A stretch of 64,000 bases of DNA. Source: Bacillus cabrialesii (GTDB lineage: Bacteria > Bacillota > Bacilli > Bacillales > Bacillaceae). This document shows positions 9,026 to 16,558 of this stretch, piece by piece. A program made the position numbers and the translations under genes. The notes beneath the pieces are model-generated. The model did no database searches and had not been told where the DNA came from. It worked only from the letters and a program-made list of their open reading frames with translations. Within the stretch, counting starts at the first letter, position 1. The number at the start of each line of letters is the position of its first letter. Location: positions 4,013,001-4,077,000 of the forward strand of contig NZ_CP096889.1 in assembly GCF_004124315.2 (NCBI RefSeq), given 5' to 3'.

Positions 9026-9457
9026 TTAATCGATAAAGGCCTTATTCATACGCTGCAAAAGCTCGCCGAACATCTCTTTTTCCTTTGCTGACCACTCTTT
9101 CAGCATCTGTTCATAACGTTCAAGGCGCTTTTGCTTATCCGCTTTTAATGTTTGTTTGCCGAGCTTTGTAATGGTAAACAGGCTGACTCTGCCATCGGAA
9201 GGGTCTGAGAAACGATAGATGAGCTCCTTCGCCTCTAATGCAGCCGCTTGTCTTGAAAGCGTAGAGATATCAAGTTTAAAGGAATCGGCCAATTCCTTTA
9301 CGCGGGCAGGCCCAAACTCATCCAATTGCCTCAGCAATAAGTACGAAGCTCTCTCCAAATTCCCTGTTCTTTTCTCTGATTGATCTAGATAAACAGCTCT
9401 CCTGATAAAAGTCGTCAGCTCATATTCAATTCGTTCAACTGAATTCTGTTTTTCCAC
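9026..9457 (-). CDS. yxaD: MarR-family regulator
   Basis: About 143 residues. A winged helix-turn-helix is visible: LLLRQLDEFGPARVKELADSFKLDISTLSRQAAALEAKELIYRFS...DGRVSLFTIT in pieces, the MarR signature with D-G-R in the wing. Two GTG codons at 9463 and 9457 follow a GGGGAG site; the second has the better spacing and was chosen. It is divergent from the LrgA/LrgB pair, and the intergenic region holds two related 18-bp palindromic motifs that are likely its operators. Confidence 0.85.
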   Translation of the reverse strand: MEKQNSVERIEYELTTFIRRAVYLDQSEKRTGNLERASYLLLRQLDEFGPARVKELADSFKLDISTLSRQAAALEAKELIYRFSDPSDGRVSLFTITKLGKQTLKADKQKRLERYEQMLKEWSAKEKEMFGELLQRMNKAFID

Positions 9458-9502
9458 TCGCACTCGCTCCCCGTTCCAATCTCCGACATTGACAACACTA
9501 TA

Positions 9503-9520
9503 TATACTTGTATAATACAA
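9503..9520 (+). promoter_or_regulatory. Candidate YxaD operator, copy 1
   Basis: TATACTTGTATAATACAA, an imperfect palindrome that recurs at 9568 with one change. Placed between yxaD and the divergent yxzK-like gene, close to yxaD. Confidence 0.55.
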
Positions 9521-9567
9521 ATGTATATGAACTCAACCAATAAAAGTTATATGATCCATTTAATTAT

Positions 9568-9585
9568 TATACTTGTATAGTACAA
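9568..9585 (+). promoter_or_regulatory. Candidate YxaD operator, copy 2
   Basis: TATACTTGTATAGTACAA, 17 of 18 bases the same as copy 1. Two copies 65 bp apart in a divergent regulator/target gap is typical of MarR control. Confidence 0.55.
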
Positions 9586-9681
9586 TCATATAAAAAGAAA
9601 GTAAAGTGATTCCTCAGAACCCTCGTCGAAGCAAGTCACCAGAAAGGAGGAAGCTGTTCGATTTCAAGAGCAGCAATTGAT

Positions 9682-10086
9682 GTGAAAGCCATACGAATTA
9701 TTGTGCAAGTGCTGATATTATATGTATTTTTTATGATCGGAGATGCCATTCAGCATCTGCTTCATTTACCGGTGTCAGGAAGCATCGTCGGACTGGTATT
9801 GCTTCTGATCTGTTTAGGTCTCCGTATTGTTCCTGTTTCCATTATTGAAGACGGAGCAGGATTTTTATTGTCCTTTCTTCCATTATTGTTCATCCCGGCC
9901 ATGACAGGAGTGATGAAATACCCGTCGCTCATTTCATTCAATGGTTTGATGCTGCTGATTACAGTCGTTCTGAGCACCATCGTCACGATCAGTGCGGCTG
10001 GATTCGCCAGCCAGCTATTAGAGAAAAAAGCAAAAAAGCGTAAGGAGAAAGAGAAATGCAGCAAGCATGTATCGCAATCATTATAA
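9682..10086 (+). CDS. yxzK: CidA/LrgA holin-like membrane protein
   Basis: 134 residues with four hydrophobic helices; the LrgA/CidA pattern 'LILYVFFMIGDAIQHLLHLPVSGSIVGL' and 'FIPAMTGVMKY' is clear. Its partner follows with a 31-base overlap. Such pairs are thought to modulate murein hydrolase activity, and some transport small metabolites. The GTG at 9682 is 31 bases past a perfect AAAGGAGG (9643-9650); no ATG, GTG or TTG in this frame lies at normal distance from that site, so the true start is uncertain. Confidence 0.8.
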   Translation: MKAIRIIVQVLILYVFFMIGDAIQHLLHLPVSGSIVGLVLLLICLGLRIVPVSIIEDGAGFLLSFLPLLFIPAMTGVMKYPSLISFNGLMLLITVVLSTIVTISAAGFASQLLEKKAKKRKEKEKCSKHVSQSL

Positions 10087-10748
10087 TTCTTTTAACAGTT
10101 GCCGCTTATGTAGCGATGGTCAAACTTTATAAGCGATTCCCGCTTCCATTCCTTATCCCTGTTCTGACAACGACCATATTGATTGTCACGGTTTTGGTTC
10201 TCTTTCATGTTTCGTATGAGGGCTATATGATCGGGGGAAAATGGATAAATTCTTTGCTTGGGCCGGCAGTTGTGGCACTGGCCTATCCGCTTTATAAACA
10301 ATGGCATATCATTGTCAAACATTGCGTTCCCATTATAGGCGGCGTACTGGTTGGCCTTTGCATGGGAATGATCAGCGGGCTGATCTTCGCGGAAGCATTC
10401 GGGATTAATCATGATCTCTTATTATCCATTCTGCCGAAATCGATCACAACCCCTGTCGCTATTCAAATCGCCGCCGGTCTCGGAGGTGTTCCTTCCATGA
10501 CAGTCGTATTCGTGATGATCGCGGGCTTTTCAGGCGTCATCCTAGGGCCGCTTGTCCTAAAATGGCTTCGCATACGCAGCTCACTTGGCCAAGGCATCGC
10601 ATTAGGCAGCGCGTCCCATGCACTGGGCACCTCAAAAGCATTCGAATACGGGGAACTGGCCGTATCCATGAGTTCCGTCTCAATGACGCTTTGTGCGGTG
10701 CTTGGCTCATTCTTTGGCCCAATCGTCGTCTGGCTGTTTCATATTTAA
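10056..10748 (+). CDS. yxaC: CidB/LrgB-family membrane protein
   Basis: 230 residues with about six membrane helices. LrgB landmarks: LLGPAVVALAYPLYKQW, SILPKSITTPVAIQIAAGLGG and GSASHALGTSKAFEYGE. The ATG lies inside the 3' end of the preceding gene after an AAGGAG site, so the two are translationally coupled. It probably works together with the LrgA-like partner in the membrane. Terminator follows. Confidence 0.9.
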   Translation: MQQACIAIIIILLTVAAYVAMVKLYKRFPLPFLIPVLTTTILIVTVLVLFHVSYEGYMIGGKWINSLLGPAVVALAYPLYKQWHIIVKHCVPIIGGVLVGLCMGMISGLIFAEAFGINHDLLLSILPKSITTPVAIQIAAGLGGVPSMTVVFVMIAGFSGVILGPLVLKWLRIRSSLGQGIALGSASHALGTSKAFEYGELAVSMSSVSMTLCAVLGSFFGPIVVWLFHI

Positions 10749-10752
10749 CAAG

Positions 10753-10784
10753 AAAGACTGCCCCGGAGGAGGGCAGTCTTTTTT
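10753..10784 (+). terminator. Terminator of the yxzK-yxaC operon
   Basis: Stem aagactgccc / gggcagtctt followed by six T. Confidence 0.85.
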
Positions 10785-10841
10785 GGTGATACGAATCAGC
10801 GAAAGTAAACCGATTGTTAAAATAAATAGCATTTTGCCTGT

Positions 10842-11360
10842 TTATTTTAGTTCCCCTATGTCTCTTAAATATTGTTCCCGTTCTTTTTTATCAGGGTAAG
10901 CGGTTTTGATGTATTCTTCTTTTTCTTTCTTGCTGTATTCGCTCCAGTCTGTAAAACGGTCTCCCACTTCTTTTGAATAGCCAATAGAATCTACTTCATT
11001 CGATTTATAATATAAAGAGGCATCAAATGAGAACCTCTCTGGCTCATTATTGATGTAACCAGTAACTTCAATCATTCCCATTGGACTTATTGTTACCTTC
11101 TCATTAAACTTAATATCCTTAATAAAATGATGAATATCCTCTTTTTTTAATTTTTCCTTTATTTTCGGTTTCATCTTTTCAGCGTAGTCTTCAGCTTTTT
11201 CTTGTTCACTTTTTTCATCCAAATTCACGTTTTGCTTGCCTCCAGACCTTTGCGATGATTGATCAACTGTATTAGTGTTCTTATGATTTAAATAAAAAAT
11301 GCCTATTCCAATAACTAATACAATTGCCCCGCAAATCAGTATTTTTTTGGTAAACAACAT
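10842..11360 (-). CDS. Membrane-anchored small protein, candidate immunity protein of the lipase cassette
   Basis: 172 residues: one N-terminal hydrophobic helix (about residues 6-24, KKILICGAIVLVIGIGIFYL), a charged linker, then a compact domain with a pattern of beta strands 'ISPMGMIEVTGYINNEPERFSFDASLYY' that reminds me of the DUF1433-type exported proteins. No lipobox Cys is placed after the helix, so it is probably anchored by the helix with the domain outside. It is divergent from the putative secreted lipase with only about 60 bases between them. By analogy with surface immunity proteins next to type VII toxins, immunity is my inference; the fold call is tentative. Confidence 0.6.
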   Translation of the reverse strand: MLFTKKILICGAIVLVIGIGIFYLNHKNTNTVDQSSQRSGGKQNVNLDEKSEQEKAEDYAEKMKPKIKEKLKKEDIHHFIKDIKFNEKVTISPMGMIEVTGYINNEPERFSFDASLYYKSNEVDSIGYSKEVGDRFTDWSEYSKKEKEEYIKTAYPDKKEREQYLRDIGELK

Positions 11361-11419
11361 GGTATTTCATCCTTTTTTATTTTATTATACTAGATATGTA
11401 AAGTTTAGGAGTGATTAGT

Positions 11420-12886
11420 TTGCCTCAAAATAATAGCTCTTTGAAATTAACTGATAAGGATCTCAACTTGCTTTCCAACAACGCTTACAAAATAAGCAAA
11501 TATGAAATTGGCGAAGTAATAACAGTAAGCAATGGTCAAAGTTTGTATGTTGTAGATTATAAAAAAACTAAAAAAGGCCTTAATGCTTTAACGCTTATCA
11601 CTGAAGAAGATTATAAACGTTCTAATCAAGGCAAACACCCAGAAAAAATCCAAAACGCCATTATCGCATACCGCGGATCAGAACCCATCGGCTCCGGCCA
11701 ATTCCAAGATACAATAAAACAATATCGTGATGAGCGGGAACAGCTTATTAAAGAAGTAGAGAAAAAGGGAATCAACATTCCTGAAGGTGAAGATGGTTCT
11801 TTCTATGACTACGCAAAAGGGGCTCCTGAATATTCAAATGAGATTTTGCAGGATTGGCTCCATATGGACACTAGTTATTTGGTTGGCAAAAAACCATTTG
11901 ATGACGGGACAGAGAACCAGGCGATTCAGGCAGACCAATATGCAAAAAAAATACATAAAGACTTTAAAAATGCCGACATTCAAGTAACCGGTCACTCATT
12001 AGGCGGTTCTAATGCAAGCTATGCAGTCGTGATGAATGACTTTATCAAACGCGGTGTTACTTTCGAAAATCCCAACATATACGAAAACCTGCCTGAGGAT
12101 GTCAAGGCTCGGGCGTTAAAAGGAGATTTCCGCAGCCGTTTAACAGAATATATCAATTTAAATGATGGATTATCTTTGCTGAATCGGGATGCCGCTGAAG
12201 TAGGTAAAGTCAAGGTGATGTATGACGAAGCTTTGCCGAAAGGTGTACAAAATAATCGCCTCCCTGATGTAGTGAAGATGTTGGGTCTGGCATTTAAACA
12301 ATACAACAATCAATCTCTTGATGTCACACTATTTGTCGAAGCCTTGATGGGAAGTCACGGCCTGGACCGATATAACTTCAATTCAGATGGCTCTGCCCAA
12401 ACTGTAGATGATGTGTTAAAAAACAATCCAGAGTTTGCGGTAGCGATGCTTAAGCAAATGAAGTCTACGAATGTGAAAGCAAATACAGGTGTTTCGATCC
12501 TCATTAAGTCACATGTATTGATGAATACAAGCACACAGTTAAAACATATCGCGGAATCGGAATGGTCTAAGATTATACGCCAGATTGAAAGAATCGATGA
12601 CAAAGTAAAGGATTCAATTGAAGATGTCAGGAACATGCACACACGAATGGTTGGCTTTGGCACATATGATGAATTATCCGTTTCTGATGTCGATGATTTG
12701 ATCAATAAGATCAAAATGAATAAACCCCATCACCTTTTTTACTCAAAAGAAAAATATGATCAGGCAGTAGATGCAGCGCTTCATTTACAGCACTTGCTTC
12801 AGATGGTGGCAGATGATCTTGGCCATATGGGACATGCTTACCATGATGCAGATCTGGCAGCAGCAAGCCGGATGGGGATTTCATAA
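11420..12886 (+). CDS. Putative type VII-secreted lipase toxin with C-terminal targeting part
   Basis: 488 residues from the TTG at 11420, which is 8 bases after AGGAG; a GTG at 11411 overlaps that site. An alpha/beta hydrolase, class 3 lipase-like: a possible oxyanion stretch IIAYRGSEP near residue 83, nucleophile elbow VTGHSLGGS with Ser at about 193, and an Asp and His candidates downstream (NLNDGLSLL; GSHGLDR). The C-terminal third is helical and ends HAYHDADLAAASRMGIS, giving a Y-x-x-x-D motif (about Y474, D478) like the secretion signal of WXG100/LXG proteins. There is no signal peptide. I read it as a toxin with catalytic part first and targeting part last. Lower GC than its neighbours. 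Confidence 0.7.
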   Translation: MPQNNSSLKLTDKDLNLLSNNAYKISKYEIGEVITVSNGQSLYVVDYKKTKKGLNALTLITEEDYKRSNQGKHPEKIQNAIIAYRGSEPIGSGQFQDTIKQYRDEREQLIKEVEKKGINIPEGEDGSFYDYAKGAPEYSNEILQDWLHMDTSYLVGKKPFDDGTENQAIQADQYAKKIHKDFKNADIQVTGHSLGGSNASYAVVMNDFIKRGVTFENPNIYENLPEDVKARALKGDFRSRLTEYINLNDGLSLLNRDAAEVGKVKVMYDEALPKGVQNNRLPDVVKMLGLAFKQYNNQSLDVTLFVEALMGSHGLDRYNFNSDGSAQTVDDVLKNNPEFAVAMLKQMKSTNVKANTGVSILIKSHVLMNTSTQLKHIAESEWSKIIRQIERIDDKVKDSIEDVRNMHTRMVGFGTYDELSVSDVDDLINKIKMNKPHHLFYSKEKYDQAVDAALHLQHLLQMVADDLGHMGHAYHDADLAAASRMGIS

Positions 12887-12900
12887 GGAGAGAAAGAAAC

Positions 12901-13311
12901 ATGGATTTTATGAATAAAAAACCAACAGATGCAGACCGTTTTATGCAAAGAGTGACGAGCCAGCATTCAAGCACTTCGCTTTTTTCAAATACTCATATAG
13001 ATACATCTGAAATGACACCGGAGCAATTGGCGGCGTTGAAAGAGAAGAAAAGACAAGAACAAAAATTGGCGCTGATGAATTCAATCAAAAAACAACTAAC
13101 CTATGCTTTTCAGGAAGACCGTAAGAACTTATCTTCAATCCATGATGACATTACAGACGCCGAGCAGGCGGTTAAGGCGAAACGGGAAATGCTTGGCCAT
13201 TATATGTCAGGAAAAGCGATAGACAGTGTCACTGATAAAATGAAAGATCAGCTTTCATTTGATAAAGTTCGTTCCGACGTCTCGAGTTTGATAAATTCGA
13301 TCGGATTATAA
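12901..13311 (+). CDS. Small helical partner of the putative type VII lipase
   Basis: 136 residues, no signal peptide, almost entirely predicted helix with a charged middle (EQLAALKEKKRQEQKLALM) and a heptad-like second half (SIKKQLTYAFQEDRKNLSSI, then DAEQAVKAKREMLGHY). It starts 14 bases after the lipase stop with an AAGGAG site, so it belongs to the same operon. Small helical proteins of this type accompany LXG effectors as targeting or chaperone partners; that role is inferred from context only. I do not recognise a named family with certainty. Confidence 0.65.
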   Translation: MDFMNKKPTDADRFMQRVTSQHSSTSLFSNTHIDTSEMTPEQLAALKEKKRQEQKLALMNSIKKQLTYAFQEDRKNLSSIHDDITDAEQAVKAKREMLGHYMSGKAIDSVTDKMKDQLSFDKVRSDVSSLINSIGL

Positions 13312-13324
13312 TGGTTTCATTAGA

Positions 13325-13355
13325 AAAAAGCAGACCGCCGTCAGTCTGCTTTTTC
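13325..13355. terminator. Bidirectional terminator between the lipase cassette and yxaB
   Basis: Stem aaaaagcagac / gtctgcttttt with T runs in both directions, between converging genes. Confidence 0.85.
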
Positions 13356-13357
13356 TT

Positions 13358-14389
13358 TTATGATCTAAAAAACTCAACCAACGGCTGAAAATCCTTAGAC
13401 AAATCAACATCATTCGGCTCGGCTTGAAGCAGGCGGTCGATCATGCGCTCCAGCTCCTCAACATCATTCTTATCCGTATACTCAATGAAGTTTAAGCTTT
13501 CAAGCCAATCCCGATACGAATGTTTGGCTTTGCCGTAGCTGTTGCCAAAAACGAGACAAGGTGTTTTGGTAATGATCGAGAAAATCATCGCGTGGAGGCG
13601 GTCGGTGATCACCAATTTACTGGAACCGATGCGGTCCAGCATCTCCATAAAATGCTTTTCACGATCAGCGTAATCGATGGTGTCGACCGTATCCAGCACC
13701 GTATCAGTACGCTCCGTATAGGTTGTTTTTTCTGCCCATTTCATCATCTGTGAAATAAATTCTTCGTCTGTCACTTTCTCCTTGTCTGCTCTTAAAATAA
13801 AGAGAACGCCGTCCCGCTCAAGCTCTTTCGGAACAATATCCAAGGAGAGCACCATGTCCGGCGTAAAGATCACATTGGAGTTGAAGGTCTGTTTTACAAC
13901 ATCCAGCGTCTGCGTCTCACGCGCGGCAATCGTTAAGTTTGGATTCTGATGGTACGCGTCCTGTGTTTTTTTCTTTTCTTTATTGCCTTCCTCTGTATCT
14001 TCAAAATAAACGGATTGCGGCAGAGAAATCGATTTGTAGTCCTTAAACGCCGAGAAGACCTTTCTTCTGTCTTCCTCAATATCGAGATAGAGGTTTCCTA
14101 AGTTCCCTCCGCCGGTAAAGCAGACAATATCGTCCTCACGGATAATTTCCTTCACCAGTTCAATGCCCTCATCCGTCGCATAATCCATAATCTCAATGTA
14201 TTCATAATAAGGAAAATGGTTTTTTATAAATTTCTCTTCCGCATACGCAATCGCTTGGTCACCAATGTTTGTGTAACTCGGGGAACCAAACAAAAATACT
14301 TTTCGCTTATCATTTAACAAGGCTTCTGGTTCTACGTTTGGCGCAATGCCTTTTACGAGTTTTTTTCCTTTGATTTCTTGTACAGTCAT
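13358..14389 (-). CDS. yxaB: Polysaccharide pyruvyl transferase-family protein
   Basis: 343 residues from the ATG preceded by AAGGAGG; a longer reading to 14467 is not supported. Family features: FLFGSPSYTNIGDQAIAYAE near the start, the glycine-rich VCFTGGGNLGNLY, and VITDRLHAMIFSIITKTPCLVFGN near the C-terminus, all typical of the pyruvyl transferase fold (CsaB/EpsO/YvfF group). It probably adds a pyruvyl ketal to a cell-surface or exported sugar polymer; acceptor unknown. Matches B. subtilis YxaB, which I recall as part of the general stress or biofilm-related set. Confidence 0.88.
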   Translation of the reverse strand: MTVQEIKGKKLVKGIAPNVEPEALLNDKRKVFLFGSPSYTNIGDQAIAYAEEKFIKNHFPYYEYIEIMDYATDEGIELVKEIIREDDIVCFTGGGNLGNLYLDIEEDRRKVFSAFKDYKSISLPQSVYFEDTEEGNKEKKKTQDAYHQNPNLTIAARETQTLDVVKQTFNSNVIFTPDMVLSLDIVPKELERDGVLFILRADKEKVTDEEFISQMMKWAEKTTYTERTDTVLDTVDTIDYADREKHFMEMLDRIGSSKLVITDRLHAMIFSIITKTPCLVFGNSYGKAKHSYRDWLESLNFIEYTDKNDVEELERMIDRLLQAEPNDVDLSKDFQPLVEFFRS

Positions 14390-14482
14390 GTCTTCGTCCT
14401 CCTTCTGGGATGAATGCCTCATTGTGTGGTTAACTGTCTCTACCCAAAAAGGAGGATGGCTATGCATCGGCGTGTGCGCCGG

Positions 14483-15631
14483 CTATATCAGAAACATCGT
14501 TTTCGCCAATTTGATGGATGCCGCAATGTCCCGCGCCGTTCTTTCCATATATTCCGCGGCATGTTCAAACGCGTCTTCAAGAGGTACGGCTCCGGGCACA
14601 ATGCTGAAAAGCGCGTCGATTCCGTGTTGATAAACAGCATCACTCTCTCGTGATATTGATCCTGCAATGCCAATGACGGGCACTTCATATGATTTCGCCG
14701 TTTTGGCCACACCGATCGGCGTTTTTCCATAAATGGTTTGGCTGTCAATCCGGCCCTCGCCGGTAATCACAAGATCCGCATCCTGAACTTCATTTTCAAA
14801 ATCAACCGCTTCAAGGACAATATCAATGCCTCTTTTCAGATCAGCATGAAGAAAAGCCAGCAGACTCCACCCTAGGCCGCCTGCTGCGCCGGCGCCCTCT
14901 GTTTCTCTGAAGGTTGTTCCGAGCGCTTTTTCTGCCACATCCGCGAAGTGGGTCAAGTGCTGATCCAGTACACGCACCATGTCGTCTGTCGCGCCTTTTT
15001 GCGGCCCGAAAACGGCTGAAGCACCTCTTGGCCCCGTTAACGGATTGTCCACGTCGCAGGCGACTTCTAGTTTGACATGATGGATTCTGGGATCAATCCC
15101 GCTTACATCTATGAATGCGAGCTGAGATAACGCGCCGCCCCCGGGTCCTATCTCACGGCCTGATTCATCAAGAAGCCTTCCGCCCAACGCTTGAATCACT
15201 CCGGCTCCTCCGTCATTTGTAGCGCTTCCGCCGATCCCGATGATCAACCGCTCAGCACCCGCATCAAGGGCCGCTGTGATTAATTCTCCCGTCCCTTTCG
15301 TTGTAGTGACGAGCGGATTGCGCTTTTCTACAGGCACGAGATGCAGTCCCGAGGCGGCAGCCATTTCAATCACAGCCGTTTTCCCATCCCCCAACATGCC
15401 AAAAAACGCTGTCACCGGTTCCCCCAGCGGCCCCTTGACAACCTGCTCTTTGATCCATCCGTTTGTGGCATCAACCAGAGACTGAACGGTGCCCTCACCG
15501 CCGTCCGCCATCGGCAATTTTCTGTAATCAGCACCCGGAAAGACCGATTTGAACCCTCTTTCTATCGCGTCGGCGGCCTCCAGAGCTGATAAACTTTCCT
15601 TAAAAGAATCCGGTGCAATGATGATTTTCAT
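14483..15631 (-). CDS. glxK: Glycerate kinase
   Basis: 382 residues from the MKIIIAPDSFKESLSA start, the hallmark of the type 1 glycerate kinase family; further blocks are LPMADGGEGTV, GIGGSATNDGGAG and ITGEGRIDSQTIYGKTPIGVA. It phosphorylates D-glycerate with ATP. An in-frame upstream start at 15661 lacks a good ribosome site. It is called yxaA/glxK in B. subtilis and sits next to, but divergent from, the gluconate operon. Confidence 0.9.
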   Translation of the reverse strand: MKIIIAPDSFKESLSALEAADAIERGFKSVFPGADYRKLPMADGGEGTVQSLVDATNGWIKEQVVKGPLGEPVTAFFGMLGDGKTAVIEMAAASGLHLVPVEKRNPLVTTTKGTGELITAALDAGAERLIIGIGGSATNDGGAGVIQALGGRLLDESGREIGPGGGALSQLAFIDVSGIDPRIHHVKLEVACDVDNPLTGPRGASAVFGPQKGATDDMVRVLDQHLTHFADVAEKALGTTFRETEGAGAAGGLGWSLLAFLHADLKRGIDIVLEAVDFENEVQDADLVITGEGRIDSQTIYGKTPIGVAKTAKSYEVPVIGIAGSISRESDAVYQHGIDALFSIVPGAVPLEDAFEHAAEYMERTARDIAASIKLAKTMFLI

Positions 15632-15755
15632 CCAAATCGCCTCTTTCAAAACATGATTCACGTAATCTATTTATCTCCAATGTATCATATCTCCTTTGGA
15701 AATACATACCATTAATTCCAGGAAAAATTTTATTAAAAATTAGAAATGAAAGTGT

Positions 15756-15784
15756 TTGCATAAAAGAAATATTCGAGTTATCAT
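15756..15784 (+). promoter_or_regulatory. Sigma-A promoter of the gnt operon
   Basis: TTGCAT (15756-15761), 17-base spacer, TATCAT (15779-15784). The GntR operator starts on the last -10 bases, so repressor binding should block initiation. Confidence 0.8.
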
Positions 15785-15800
15785 ACTTGTATACAAGTAT
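15783..15800 (+). promoter_or_regulatory. GntR operator
   Basis: Perfect 18-bp palindrome ATACTTGTATACAAGTAT overlapping the promoter; this is the known gnt operator, from which GntR is released by gluconate. Confidence 0.95.
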
Positions 15801-15826
15801 ACTCCTTGAGTGAGGAAGGTGAGTGT

Positions 15827-16558
15827 ATGCTAGACTCCAAGGACCTGTTGTATCCCGCAAAATGGCTCTCAAAAGCGTCAACCGGTGTTCGTGTCGCATG
15901 CGAGCTGAGAATGCGGATCATTTCAGGCATGATTGAAAGCGGTACCATTTTATCAGAAAATACGATCGCCGCCGAGTTTTCAGTAAGCCGTTCGCCGGTT
16001 CGCGAAGCGTTAAAAATACTCGCATCCGAAAAAACCATCCGCTTAGAACGCATGGGAGCGGTTGTAATCGGTTTAACTGAGAAGGAAATCGCGGAAATTT
16101 ATGATGTGCGTTTACTCTTAGAAACATTTGTCTTTGAACGGCTTGTCAAAATAGACATTGAGCCTTTAGTCAAAGATCTCAGCAAAATACTTGAAATGAT
16201 GAAAGTCTCTATTAAATACGAGGACGCGGACGAATTTTCATTTCAGGATGTGCTGTTCCATGAAACGATTATCCGCGCGATTGATCATTCATACATTCAT
16301 ATGATCTGGAACAACCTAAAACCCGTCATGGAAAGCTTTATTCTATTGTCCATGCGGGCGCGATTAAAGGAAAAATATGAAGACTTCACACGGATTTTAG
16401 ATAACCATGAGCTTTATATTCAGGCCATTAAAGCGAAGGACAGGGCGCTGATGATTCAGTCTCTTCACCAAAACTTTGATGATGTGCAAGAAAAGGTAGA
16501 AGACCTGTGGCTCTCACAACAAATGCTGGCTAAAGGAGCTGAAAACAACAATGACTAG
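15827..16558 (+). CDS. gntR: Gluconate operon repressor, GntR family (FadR subfamily)
   Basis: 243 residues from the ATG at 15827. N-terminal winged helix-turn-helix (about residues 20-85): ELRMRIISGMIESG, TIAAEFSVSRSPVREALKIL, then the helical FCD effector domain with D and H ligands (DVRLLLETFVFE; FHETIIRAIDHSYI). Founder of the GntR family: it binds the palindrome upstream and is inactivated by gluconate. Its 3' end overlaps gntK by 8 bases. A catabolite response element lies inside the gene. Confidence 0.96.
   Translation: MLDSKDLLYPAKWLSKASTGVRVACELRMRIISGMIESGTILSENTIAAEFSVSRSPVREALKILASEKTIRLERMGAVVIGLTEKEIAEIYDVRLLLETFVFERLVKIDIEPLVKDLSKILEMMKVSIKYEDADEFSFQDVLFHETIIRAIDHSYIHMIWNNLKPVMESFILLSMRARLKEKYEDFTRILDNHELYIQAIKAKDRALMIQSLHQNFDDVQEKVEDLWLSQQMLAKGAENNND
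15932..15948 (+). promoter_or_regulatory. Catabolite response element (cre) inside gntR
   Basis: ATTGAAAGCGGTACCAT fits the cre consensus TGWNANCGNTNWCA and is placed about 105 bases into gntR, as in the classic gnt operon where CcpA/HPr-Ser-P represses elongation. Confidence 0.88.
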
